The notes: generated by a model from the sequence alone, not told the origin. DNA of 6,916 nt from an uncultured Prevotellaceae bacterium (GCA_902803455.1 CADCQC010000200.1:1-6916); one strand, 5' to 3'; positions 1-6,275 are shown, numbered from the stretch's first letter. A program made the numbers and translations.

Positions 1-1
1 T

Positions 2-1192
2 ATCCCTGCCAGCGAAACAGGCGGTGGCGAGGAGCCGGAGCCGGTGGTCCTCGATAAGCCTACCTTCGTGGTCAACGGTGTCTCTTATCAGAGCGGTTCG
101 ACGGTGAAAGGACTGAAGACCGGCCAGCAGGTGACCATCAACGTGGCGGAGGGTCAATACATCTATTGCAACTGGAGTAGCAAAACCGGAGGCTCGAAGG
201 AGACTTATTATATAAAAGACCGTTTGAAGGGGCAGACCTCCTGCAAAGTGAGCACCTCCACTGGTGGCCAGCGTGTGCTCTACGCCGTGGCTGGTGATAC
301 CGATGATGCCGAAGGCAACTCGAGTGACCTTGCCTACATCGTATTTGAGAATGTCGTTCCTGCCAATCCCTGGACAGAGGATTCGTATGAGAATGTTTTC
401 TATAACTCAGAGCTTGCTTTGAAGCGTGGTTGTACAGATGATGTCATCTATTACACCACAGACGGCACTGATCCTACTACAGAAAGTACCTTACTTGGTA
501 AAGACGAAACAATCGTTCTCAACCAACCAACAATGGGCATCAAGGCTGTGGCCTTTGACAAGTCCAAAACTTATCCATCCAATATCGTCACTTTCAATGC
601 CAGTGTGGTGACCAAGACCGTGAATATCACTGATGCTGGTTATGCCACGCTGTACTGCGGAACCAACGACTTGGTGGTGCCTCAAGATATGCAAGTCTTC
701 ACGGTGTCTGTGGACGATGGTCAACTGGTGCAGTCTGCTACTTTTGAGTTGAATGATGTGATACCGGCCGGCAATGGCGTGGTTCTGAAAGGCAGATCCG
801 GTGACTATCTGTTCATGTGTGGAACTCCTGCGCAGGATCCCGAGATTTTAGCTGACAACATGCTTTATGGCTATGATAAAGAAACGATGATCGATGGTCC
901 GGAGAACTGCAAGTACTACAAACTCGCCGTTGGTGAGGATGGCGTGGGATTCTATCCTGCCAATCAAGAGTGTGGTCCATTCCTGTCAAAGGGTGGAAAG
1001 GCTTATCTGGCTGTGCCCGAAGCATTGGCTGCCTCTTTCTTTAATTTCGATGGCGCTACCGGTATCAAGGGCATGACCGCTACCGATGCGGCTAATGAGG
1101 CTGTCTACAACCTCCAGGGTGTGCGCATGGATGCCAAGAACCTGCAGAAGGGCATCTATATCGTCAATGGGAAGAAAATCGTCGTGAAATAA
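2..1192 (+). CDS. Secreted multidomain surface protein with chitobiase-type C-terminal domain and sorting-like tail (5' end outside window)
   Basis: The reading frame is open from base 2, so only the C-terminal ~396 residues are seen and the true start lies upstream; the GTG at 44 is internal, preceded by an acidic Gly/Glu/Pro linker (GGGEEPEP, bases 20-43). Visible in order: a beta-rich Ig/Fn3-like domain (about bases 56-355); a second such domain carrying IYYTTDGTDPT (446-478), the hallmark of the chitobiase/beta-hexosaminidase C-terminal family; a further beta-rich domain starting near TDAGYATLYCG (about 610-1060), a phrase common in Prevotella surface proteins; and a tail from VYNLQG to the Lys-rich end (1100-1189) resembling short type IX secretion sorting signals. 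No catalytic domain is visible, so the activity, perhaps a glycan-directed enzyme or adhesin, must be upstream. Export is inferred from domain content because the signal peptide is not in the window. Family-level call is fairly sure; function is unknown. Confidence 0.85.
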   Translation: MPASETGGGEEPEPVVLDKPTFVVNGVSYQSGSTVKGLKTGQQVTINVAEGQYIYCNWSSKTGGSKETYYIKDRLKGQTSCKVSTSTGGQRVLYAVAGDTDDAEGNSSDLAYIVFENVVPANPWTEDSYENVFYNSELALKRGCTDDVIYYTTDGTDPTTESTLLGKDETIVLNQPTMGIKAVAFDKSKTYPSNIVTFNASVVTKTVNITDAGYATLYCGTNDLVVPQDMQVFTVSVDDGQLVQSATFELNDVIPAGNGVVLKGRSGDYLFMCGTPAQDPEILADNMLYGYDKETMIDGPENCKYYKLAVGEDGVGFYPANQECGPFLSKGGKAYLAVPEALAASFFNFDGATGIKGMTATDAANEAVYNLQGVRMDAKNLQKGIYIVNGKKIVVK

Positions 1193-1196
1193 TTCA

Positions 1197-1229
1197 TGAG
1201 GCGCGCACGCCTCACTATATGGGGCGTGC
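1197..1229 (+). terminator. Two mutually exclusive GC-rich hairpins after the surface-protein gene
   Basis: Five bases past the stop codon, TGAGGCG (1197-1203) can pair with CGCCTCA (1208-1214) around a CGCA loop. Alternatively 1205-1213 can pair with 1221-1229 (9 bp including one G-T pair, loop 1214-1220). Both use 1205-1213, so only one can form. An AU-rich stretch without a clean T-run follows (1234-1249). It may be a terminator, an RNA 3'-end stabiliser or an attenuating structure ahead of the 55-codon ORF. The pairing is read directly; the role is inferred. Confidence 0.4.
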
Positions 1230-1298
1230 CACCTTATATATTATATATCACAAGAGAGAAAACAACGTATAATTAACACATTTATTCAGTTTTAATCA

Positions 1299-1466
1299 AT
1301 GAAAACTTACAACACTCCACGTATCGCCGTGCTCAGAAAGAGTGCGGATGTCATGCAAGGTTTGGCACTCCACAGTAAACCTTCAGATGGAGAACAACTT
1401 GGCAATGAGAGCACTTTTGAGAAGACGGAGCCTATTCCTTCTCAGAAAGATCTCTGGGGAGAATAA
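1299..1466 (+). CDS. Small 55-residue protein of unknown function
   Basis: ATG at 1299 opens a 55-codon frame ending with TAA at 1464-1466. The product starts MKTYNTPRIAVLRKSADVM, is hydrophilic and charged in its second half, and ends in KDLWGE. There is no signal peptide, no membrane segment and only Gly/Ser/Glu-rich sequence after residue 28. The start resembles the 'MKxYxxPxIxV' opening of many unnamed 45-65-residue Bacteroidetes peptides, which often end in an acidic or Trp-containing tail; this likeness is from memory. Support for it being real: it fills the gap between two surface-protein genes, and a strong terminator begins 18 bp after its stop. I see no TAnnTTTG element before it, so it may be co-transcribed with the upstream gene past the 1197-1229 hairpins. 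It could still be a chance frame. Confidence 0.6.
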   Translation: MKTYNTPRIAVLRKSADVMQGLALHSKPSDGEQLGNESTFEKTEPIPSQKDLWGE

Positions 1467-1484
1467 CATTTCCCTGACAACAAG

Positions 1485-1520
1485 AAAAAACTGGCCGTCA
1501 TCATGACGAGCCAGTTTTTT
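1485..1520 (+). terminator. Strong intrinsic terminator after the small ORF
   Basis: AAAAAACTGGC (1485-1495) pairs with GCCAGTTTTTT (1510-1520). The stem continues through CGTCA (1496-1500) with TGACG (1504-1508), leaving a single bulged A at 1509 and a TCA loop. This gives 16 bp in all, with an A6 tract before and a T6 tract after, so it could act in both directions. It separates the small ORF from the promoter of the next gene. Confidence 0.85.
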
Positions 1521-1586
1521 GTGGGCATGCCTGGACCGGTTATCGTTAATTTTTATAAAATCATCACTGCATTGGGGGAAAATCGT

Positions 1587-1594
1587 TAACTTTG
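1587..1594 (+). promoter_or_regulatory. Bacteroidetes-type -7 promoter element for the 466-residue exported protein
   Basis: TAACTTTG followed by CA matches the Bacteroidetes -7 consensus TAnnTTTG. No convincing -33 TTTG is found about 20 bases upstream (a TTG at 1572-1574 is too close). Transcription would begin near 1600, leaving about 7 bases before the ATG at 1608 but about 22 before the ATG at 1623, which favours the later start. The octamer ATCGTTAA occurs at 1542-1549 and again overlapping this element at 1582-1589. Confidence 0.65.
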
Positions 1595-1622
1595 CACGTT
1601 TAAAATTATGAAACTGAATAGA

Positions 1623-3023
1623 ATGAGAAAACTTTACATCTTCATTTTCACCATGTTGCTGATGGTCACCACTGCCGCTCAGGCACAGACCAATGGCTAT
1701 AACCGATTGAAAAATGTGGCTACAGGGCATATCGCCAATTTGGAGGGCGGGCATACCTTCGCTCTCAACGCTACCGAGGAAGAGGCACATTCGCTGGCGG
1801 GCACCGTGGCTTACATGGCCTTCGAAGACAATATCATGACGGCCTTGCGCGCGCAGAATGCCGACGTGGTAGGGGCACTCGTGCCTGCCATCAAGGCGAT
1901 GATACCAGAGATGATGCCCGAAGACCAGTTCTATGTGCTCAAAGACTCCATGGTGAGTATGGCCAGTGCTGCCTTTTCGGGTGCGATGGCCACCACCCTC
2001 ATCGGATACATCAACAGGTATACCTATGAGGATTTCATCACTTATGTCAACGAGATGGATACCAACCTCTATCTGGAAGCGACAGATGGAGGATATTATC
2101 TCTATTTCAACTCACCGAAATTCCCGCTCAACGCCGGTGTGCTCAATGACTATTTCGTCAAGAAAATCAACAGTTACCTCACGGCCTACAGGGGTACCAT
2201 GCAGGTGATGGCAGAACAATATCTCGTGGGCAAGGAAGAACTGTTGCCCATGGTCTATAACCTCATCTCCCATTTCCGGTTCGCAGACCGTTTTTATCTG
2301 GCAGAACAGAAAGATGGTAATTTCGGTTTCGCCAACTCTACTGATTTCCAAGAGGCAGGCATCAACGACGTGTGGGCTTTCGTTCCCGTGGACAATGATG
2401 CCAACTACTTCGGCGTGGAAGGGCAGTTCCTGGATGCTGACGGCAAATGGTATGCTTCCTTCGCTGCCGATTTCCCCATCCGTCTGGCCGACGGCATGAA
2501 GGCATATCTCGTAGACAGTGATGTGGACCCAGGAAAGTCGATGATCCACCGCGTGCTCATCGAGGAGGATATCATCCCCTCACTCACACCGATGATCCTC
2601 GAGCTCAACGGCAAGGACGCCGCCGTCAACAAACTGCAACTGATGGAGGGTGACTATAAATATTCTGTGGGCGACAACCAACTCCAACTGGCGCTCAGCA
2701 AACGGGGATTCCTCTTGGGCAAGCAACTGGAGGAGCCCGACAGTCATTATTATGTGTTGGGCATCAAAGACGGTCATGTGGCCCTCGTCGCTACAGAGGA
2801 GACCTTCCTCAAGCCCAATGAGGCCTATTACTGGATGGATGACACCCGCAAGGGTGCCAACACCTCAGGATATCTGGTGCTCGGTGATGATGTCTCCGGT
2901 ATCAGTATGGCCACCACTTCAACCTTCGCCCACAAGCAGGTCTATGATCTGCAAGGCCGCCGCGTGGCAAATCCCACCAAGGGCCTCTATATCATCGACG
3001 GAAAGAAAGTGGTGCTGCGATGA
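1623..3023 (+). CDS. Exported 466-residue protein of unknown function with sorting-like C-terminal tail
   Basis: ATG at 1623 gives MRKLYIFIFTMLLMV followed by TTAAQA, a classical signal peptide with cleavage predicted after Ala21 (AQA|QT). The in-frame ATG at 1608 would add MKLNR and leave a very short leader, so 1623 is preferred. The mature part opens with YNRLKNVATGHIANL, similar to the 'YRxKNVATGxY' starts of other Prevotella secreted proteins, then a Met/Ala-rich helical stretch (about residues 55-135), then mixed beta-rich sequence. It ends with VYDLQGRRV and GLYIIDGKKVVLR (2940-3020), matching the tail of the protein at the window start. No catalytic motif or named domain is recognised. 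Expected location is periplasm, or cell surface if the tail is used by type IX secretion. It has its own promoter element and terminator region, so it is probably a single-gene unit. That it is a gene is nearly certain; its function is unknown. Confidence 0.9.
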   Translation: MRKLYIFIFTMLLMVTTAAQAQTNGYNRLKNVATGHIANLEGGHTFALNATEEEAHSLAGTVAYMAFEDNIMTALRAQNADVVGALVPAIKAMIPEMMPEDQFYVLKDSMVSMASAAFSGAMATTLIGYINRYTYEDFITYVNEMDTNLYLEATDGGYYLYFNSPKFPLNAGVLNDYFVKKINSYLTAYRGTMQVMAEQYLVGKEELLPMVYNLISHFRFADRFYLAEQKDGNFGFANSTDFQEAGINDVWAFVPVDNDANYFGVEGQFLDADGKWYASFAADFPIRLADGMKAYLVDSDVDPGKSMIHRVLIEEDIIPSLTPMILELNGKDAAVNKLQLMEGDYKYSVGDNQLQLALSKRGFLLGKQLEEPDSHYYVLGIKDGHVALVATEETFLKPNEAYYWMDDTRKGANTSGYLVLGDDVSGISMATTSTFAHKQVYDLQGRRVANPTKGLYIIDGKKVVLR

Positions 3024-3056
3024 TGATGCAGGAAATTGGCGGCATTTTGTTCTGTT

Positions 3057-3077
3057 TGTTGCTGTAATACAGCAACA
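3057..3077. other. 21-bp odd palindrome in the convergent intergenic region
   Basis: TGTTGCTGTA (3057-3066) is mirrored by TACAGCAACA (3068-3077) around a single A at 3067. As RNA, a stem of about 8 bp with a small loop is possible, 33 bp after the stop codon of the exported protein, with no T-run after it. It may assist 3'-end formation or be a protein-binding site. The symmetry is seen directly; the role is unknown. Confidence 0.45.
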
Positions 3078-3102
3078 TACGGGACAGGGTGACAAAAACG
3101 GA

Positions 3103-3155
3103 CATAAAGAGAAAAAGGGGATTTAGAGTCACTAAATCCCCTTTTTCTCTTTATG
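3103..3155. terminator. Bidirectional terminator: perfect 24-bp-stem hairpin between convergent genes
   Basis: Bases 3103-3126 are the exact reverse complement of 3132-3155, separated by the loop AGTCA (3127-3131). The stem holds a GGGG/CCCC core flanked by AAAAA/TTTTT, so transcripts from either strand form a GC core followed by a U-rich 3' arm. It sits 79 bp after the exported-protein gene and 37 bp beyond the pheS stop, as expected of a shared terminator. TTTATGATC is tandemly repeated at its right edge (3150-3167). Confidence 0.88.
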
Positions 3156-3192
3156 ATCTTTATGATCTGAATGGTCGGTGTATGATCGGTGA

Positions 3193-4230
3193 TCAGTGGG
3201 CGGCCTCAAATTCTCTGAGGAATCGGGTGTCGTTCTCTGAGAACATGCGGAGATCGCTCACGCGATATTTCAGATTGGTGATTCGCTCCACACCCACACC
3301 AAAGGCATAGCCACTGTAAACATTGCTGTCGATGCCACAGAGATCCAATACATGAGGATATACCATGCCGCATCCCAGGATCTCCACCCATCCGGTGTGC
3401 TTGCAGAATCCACAACCCACACCACCACAGATGTGACAGGAGATGTCCATCTCGGCACTCGGTTCGGTGAAGGGGAAGAAACTCGGGCGGAGACGGATCT
3501 TCGTATCTGCTCCAAAGAGTTCCTGTGCAAAGGTGAGCAGCACTTGTTTCAAGTCGGTGAACGACACGTTCTTGTCGATATAAAGTCCCTCTATCTGATG
3601 GAAGAAGCAGTGGGCACGGGCCGTGATGGCCTCATTGCGGTAAACCCTTCCCGGACAGATCACACGGATGGGCGGTTGGGTGGTGTCCATCACACGGGCC
3701 TGCACCGAACTGGTGTGGCTGCGGAGGATGATGTTCTTGGCCACGTCGTCGGGATTGGTCTCCACAAAGAAGGTGTCCTGCATATCACGGGCAGGATGGT
3801 CAGCGGCGAAGTTCATCTTTGTAAACACGTGCAGGTCGTCTTCCACCTCAGGACCGTCGGCCAGGGTGAATCCCATGCGTGAGAAGATGTCGATGATCTC
3901 GTTGGTCACGATGGATATCGGATGGCGTGTGCCCAGACCGATGGGGTAGGCCGTGCGGGTCAGGTCGAGGTCATCGTCACCCTGGTCTTTGGCGCTCAAT
4001 TGCTCACGAAGACCATTGATGCGCTCCAAGGCCACCTGCTTCAACTCATTGATCTTGATACCCACCGCACGCTTCTGGTCGGCAGCCACCGTACGGAAAT
4101 CGTTCATCAACGCCGAAATCTCACCTTTCTTGCTTAAATATTTCACACGAAGGGCTTCCAGTTCCTCTGCGTTAGAGGCCTGTAAGGTCTTCACTTCCTC
4201 GAGAAGTGACTCTATCTTGTCTAATAACAT
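3193..4230 (-). CDS. pheS: Phenylalanine--tRNA ligase alpha subunit
   Basis: PheS is the catalytic subunit of the cytoplasmic alpha2-beta2 enzyme that charges tRNA-Phe with phenylalanine using ATP. The 345-residue product has the usual bacterial length. Residues 1-85 are a charged coiled-coil arm that contacts tRNA. The class II core follows: GPEVE near 126, the HTSSVQAR segment at 172-179, motif 2 around GRVYRNEAITARAHCFFHQ (194-212), and motif 3 in GYAFGVGVERI (307-317). The phenylalanine-pocket alanine of SGYAFG (residue 309) is the common one. A CxxC-x4-CxxC cluster (C265, C268, C273, C276) sits before GWVEILGCGM, as in other Bacteroidetes and some Firmicutes enzymes; metal binding is possible but not proven. 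A -7 element 24 bp upstream supports the ATG at 4230. pheT is not directly downstream: transcription meets the 3103-3155 terminator, so the beta subunit must be encoded elsewhere. Confidence 0.97.
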   Translation of the reverse strand: MLLDKIESLLEEVKTLQASNAEELEALRVKYLSKKGEISALMNDFRTVAADQKRAVGIKINELKQVALERINGLREQLSAKDQGDDDLDLTRTAYPIGLGTRHPISIVTNEIIDIFSRMGFTLADGPEVEDDLHVFTKMNFAADHPARDMQDTFFVETNPDDVAKNIILRSHTSSVQARVMDTTQPPIRVICPGRVYRNEAITARAHCFFHQIEGLYIDKNVSFTDLKQVLLTFAQELFGADTKIRLRPSFFPFTEPSAEMDISCHICGGVGCGFCKHTGWVEILGCGMVYPHVLDLCGIDSNVYSGYAFGVGVERITNLKYRVSDLRMFSENDTRFLREFEAAH

Positions 4231-4253
4231 TTTACTGATGTTTAAAATTCATG

Positions 4254-4261
4254 CAAAGGTA
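4254..4261 (-). promoter_or_regulatory. -7 promoter element for pheS
   Basis: Read on the - strand this is TACCTTTG followed by CAT, a match to TAnnTTTG. It lies 23 bp before the pheS start codon, giving a leader of roughly 15-18 bases, too short for a peptide-based attenuator. No -33 element at the usual distance is evident (TTTG at 4277-4274 is only 12 bp away). Confidence 0.7.
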
Positions 4262-4303
4262 ATATTTTTGTGACAAATATGGAAATATATCGAAATAAAG
4301 TTG

Positions 4304-4311
4304 TACTTTTG
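4304..4311 (+). promoter_or_regulatory. -7 promoter element for the lipoprotein-murB unit
   Basis: TACTTTTG followed by CAT matches TAnnTTTG. Transcription would start near 4318, about 33 bases before the ATG at 4351. It diverges from the pheS element 42 bp away. No -33 TTTG is seen about 20 bp upstream. Confidence 0.7.
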
Positions 4312-4350
4312 CATAGATTATCGAGGATTTATTGTGCTTAGCATGTGTTT

Positions 4351-5226
4351 ATGAAAAAATACGCAGTGCCTTTTGCGTTCCTGTCCTTCCTGATTGTCTT
4401 TTTGGCCATCGGGTGTAAGGACAAAAAGCCAGAGGTGGTGACTCCTGTCCAGGTGGATACCGTGGTGCCTGTCGACACTGTCCCTGAAGAGCCTGTCGAC
4501 ACCGTCCCGATGGACGCCCAGGACAGTCTGATTGCAGCAACTCCCATGCCGAAGACCGCCGATGAGCTTTTCGATGATTTCCTCTTCAATTTCACAGCCA
4601 ACAAAAAATTGCAATATGAGCGGGTGAGATTCCCCCTGAAGGTGAATGATGGCGATGAGGAATCGGTCATCGAGCGCGACGATTGGCAGATGGAGCGCTT
4701 CTTCAGCAAACAAGAGTTCTATACCCTCATTCTCGATGACGAGAGCCAACTTGATCTCGCCAAGGACACGGAGGTCGACAGCGTGGTCATCGAGAAAATC
4801 AACCTCAAGGAGAAACATGTTGAACAACATGTGTTTAATCGTATTAACGGACAGTGGATGCTGACGGAGATCATCCGCAATACCACGTACCAGAATCCCA
4901 ACAGGTCGTTCTTGGAGTTTTATGAGCGATTCGCTTCGGATTCTGTCTTCCAGCAAAACAGCATCCATGAGCCTGTGGCTACCATCTTGCCCGATCCTGA
5001 TGATGATTTCAGTATGATCGAGGGGGAGTTTTATCCCAATCAATGGCCAGAGTTTAAACCGCCGGTGCTTCCCGATGAATGCATCTATAATGTCATCTAC
5101 GGGCAGAAATACCGCAAGAACAAGGAGAAACTCTTTGTCATCAGAGGGATATCCAATGGTCTGGAGGCAGAGTTGACCTTCAAACAGATTGATGGCAAGT
5201 GGAAGTTGGTGAAACTGGTCGAATGA
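4351..5226 (+). CDS. Lipoprotein, probably of the DUF4348 family
   Basis: Starting at ATG 4351 (the in-frame GTG at 4345 only adds two residues), the product is 291 residues. It opens with a lipoprotein signal, MKK then a hydrophobic run ending LAIG|C22, so Cys22 should be lipidated after signal peptidase II cleavage. The next residues, KDKKPE, are charged and partly resemble the Lys-plus-acidic export signal that sends Bacteroidetes lipoproteins to the cell surface; inner leaflet of the outer membrane is the alternative. Residues about 35-56 are a Val-Asp-Thr-Val-Pro linker with repeats. The folded part (about 68-291) contains FDDFLFNF, a KFP-like RFPLKV, DDWQMERFFSKQEFYTLI, DDFSMIEG and QWPEFKP, which I recall from the Bacteroidales family DUF4348, whose function is unknown. 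murB follows after 15 bp, suggesting co-transcription and perhaps an envelope role. Confidence 0.88.
   Translation: MKKYAVPFAFLSFLIVFLAIGCKDKKPEVVTPVQVDTVVPVDTVPEEPVDTVPMDAQDSLIAATPMPKTADELFDDFLFNFTANKKLQYERVRFPLKVNDGDEESVIERDDWQMERFFSKQEFYTLILDDESQLDLAKDTEVDSVVIEKINLKEKHVEQHVFNRINGQWMLTEIIRNTTYQNPNRSFLEFYERFASDSVFQQNSIHEPVATILPDPDDDFSMIEGEFYPNQWPEFKPPVLPDECIYNVIYGQKYRKNKEKLFVIRGISNGLEAELTFKQIDGKWKLVKLVE
4467..4508 (+). repeat. Tandem 24-bp repeat coding for the PVDTVP linker of the lipoprotein
   Basis: GCCTGTCGACACTGTCCC (4467-4484) recurs at 4491-4508 with one difference (T to C at the 12th base... ACTG versus ACCG), a 24-bp period. It encodes PVDTVPEE then PVDTVPMD, and a diverged unit, QVDTVV, precedes it. 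Such in-frame repeats can change copy number, which would alter the length of the tether between the lipid anchor and the folded domain. Confidence 0.7.
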
Positions 5227-5241
5227 CCCTTATCATTGAGC

Positions 5242-6255
5242 ATGAAAGACATTCAGCATTATGACCTGACAAGCCACAATACCTTTGGGATTAAGGCGTA
5301 TTGTAGGCGATATATCGAATTTGAGAAAGAATCGGAGGTCACTCCTATGATCTGTTCACTCACTGAAGAGGACATGCCGCTGCTTGTCATCGGAGGTGGA
5401 AGCAACCTGCTGTTTACCGGCGATTTCGACGGGACGGTGCTCCATTCCGCTATCAAGGGCGTGGAGGCTTCCACAGAAGGTGGGGCCGTCCTGCTCAGAT
5501 GTGGGTCGGGAGAGACATGGGACGACATCGTAGGCTTCTGCATCGACCACGGATGGTATGGCGCCGAGAACCTGTCGCTCATTCCGGGCGACGTGGGTGC
5601 TTCTGCCGTGCAGAATATCGGGGCATACGGTGCCGAGGTGAAAGACCTGATATGGAATGTGGAGGCTGTCGACATCCATTCTGGACTCAAGGTGGTGCTT
5701 TCTTCAAAAGATTGTCAGTATGGCTACCGCGACAGCAAGTTTAAAAAAGAGTGGAAAAACAAATATTTCATCACGGCCGTCACCTACCGGCTCTCTGAGA
5801 TGTTTACCCCCCAACTCGATTATGGCAATATCAGAGAGCAACTGGCTGCCAAAGGAATAGAGCAACCCACCGCCAAACAACTGCGAGAGGTGATTATCGG
5901 CATCCGACAGTCGAAATTGCCTGACCCCAAGGTGGAGGGCAATGCCGGCAGTTTCTTCGTCAACCCTGTGGTGAGCCATGAGAAATATAGAGAACTGGCG
6001 ATGATCTATCCAGGAATGCCCCATTACCGTATCAACGACGAACAGGAGAAGATACCCGCCGGATGGCTCATCGAACGGTGTGGATGGAAAGGAAAGACAC
6101 GGGGAGCAGCAGGTGTTCACGACAAACAGTCGCTGGTGCTTGTCAACAAAGGTGGTGCCACGGGAAAGGATATCCTGGCGCTTTGCGAAGCCGTGAGACA
6201 TGACGTGCTCGAACGCTTCGGCATCAGCATACAGACAGAGGTCAACATCATCTGA
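5242..6255 (+). CDS. murB: UDP-N-acetylenolpyruvoylglucosamine reductase
   Basis: MurB is the cytoplasmic FAD enzyme that uses NADPH to reduce UDP-GlcNAc-enolpyruvate to UDP-MurNAc, the second committed step of peptidoglycan precursor synthesis. With ATG 5242 the product is 337 residues, close to the 342 of the E. coli (type I) enzyme; the TTG at 5236 would add two residues and is less likely. FAD-binding features: NTFGI near residue 12, VIGGGSNLLF (49-58), and GAENLSLIPGDVGASAVQNIGAYG (107-130). Catalytic residues seen in the expected contexts: Arg163 in YGYRDS, Ser237 in GNAGSFF as the proton donor, and Glu333 in the final QTEVNII. The type I-specific Tyr-loop region is consistent with YRDSKFKKEWKNKYFI. 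It starts 15 bp after the lipoprotein stop with no terminator or promoter between, so the two are probably one operon. Confidence 0.97.
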   Translation: MKDIQHYDLTSHNTFGIKAYCRRYIEFEKESEVTPMICSLTEEDMPLLVIGGGSNLLFTGDFDGTVLHSAIKGVEASTEGGAVLLRCGSGETWDDIVGFCIDHGWYGAENLSLIPGDVGASAVQNIGAYGAEVKDLIWNVEAVDIHSGLKVVLSSKDCQYGYRDSKFKKEWKNKYFITAVTYRLSEMFTPQLDYGNIREQLAAKGIEQPTAKQLREVIIGIRQSKLPDPKVEGNAGSFFVNPVVSHEKYRELAMIYPGMPHYRINDEQEKIPAGWLIERCGWKGKTRGAAGVHDKQSLVLVNKGGATGKDILALCEAVRHDVLERFGISIQTEVNII

Positions 6256-6275
6256 TCATCCGTGATCTGTTTTTT
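6254..6275 (+). terminator. Weak terminator-like hairpin overlapping the murB stop
   Basis: GATCA (6254-6258) can pair with TGATC (6263-6267) around TCCG, then TG and six T (6270-6275). A 5-bp AT-containing stem is weak, so strong termination is doubtful; partial termination before the hydrolase gene is possible. No TAnnTTTG element is seen in 6276-6330, so the next gene probably relies on read-through. Confidence 0.3.

Noticed and set aside
1234..1250. TATATATTATATAT run as a promoter for the small ORF
   Set aside because: It does not match TAnnTTTG and lies next to the hairpins; AT-richness alone is not enough.
1383..1790. Long open frame on the - strand across the small ORF, terminator and signal-peptide region
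   Set aside because: It runs through a strong terminator and a promoter element, overlaps two better-supported genes, and its product has no recognisable features.
2112..2549. 145-codon - strand frame inside the exported-protein gene
   Set aside because: It is antisense to a complete gene with signal peptide and tail; the frame is open because of codon bias.
3089..3310. + strand frame starting beside the convergent terminator
   Set aside because: It reads through both arms of the perfect hairpin and into the antisense strand of pheS.
3352..3882. 176-codon + strand frame antisense to pheS
   Set aside because: pheS is certain from its motifs, and the antisense frame has no independent support such as a promoter or homologous motif.
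4345..4350. GTG start two codons before the lipoprotein ATG
   Set aside because: MKK directly before the hydrophobic stretch is the normal lipoprotein signal start, so ATG 4351 is preferred.
4318..5043. 241-codon - strand frame antisense to the lipoprotein
   Set aside because: It covers the lipoprotein gene and the promoter start site; the lipoprotein has a clear lipobox and promoter, the antisense product shows nothing recognisable.
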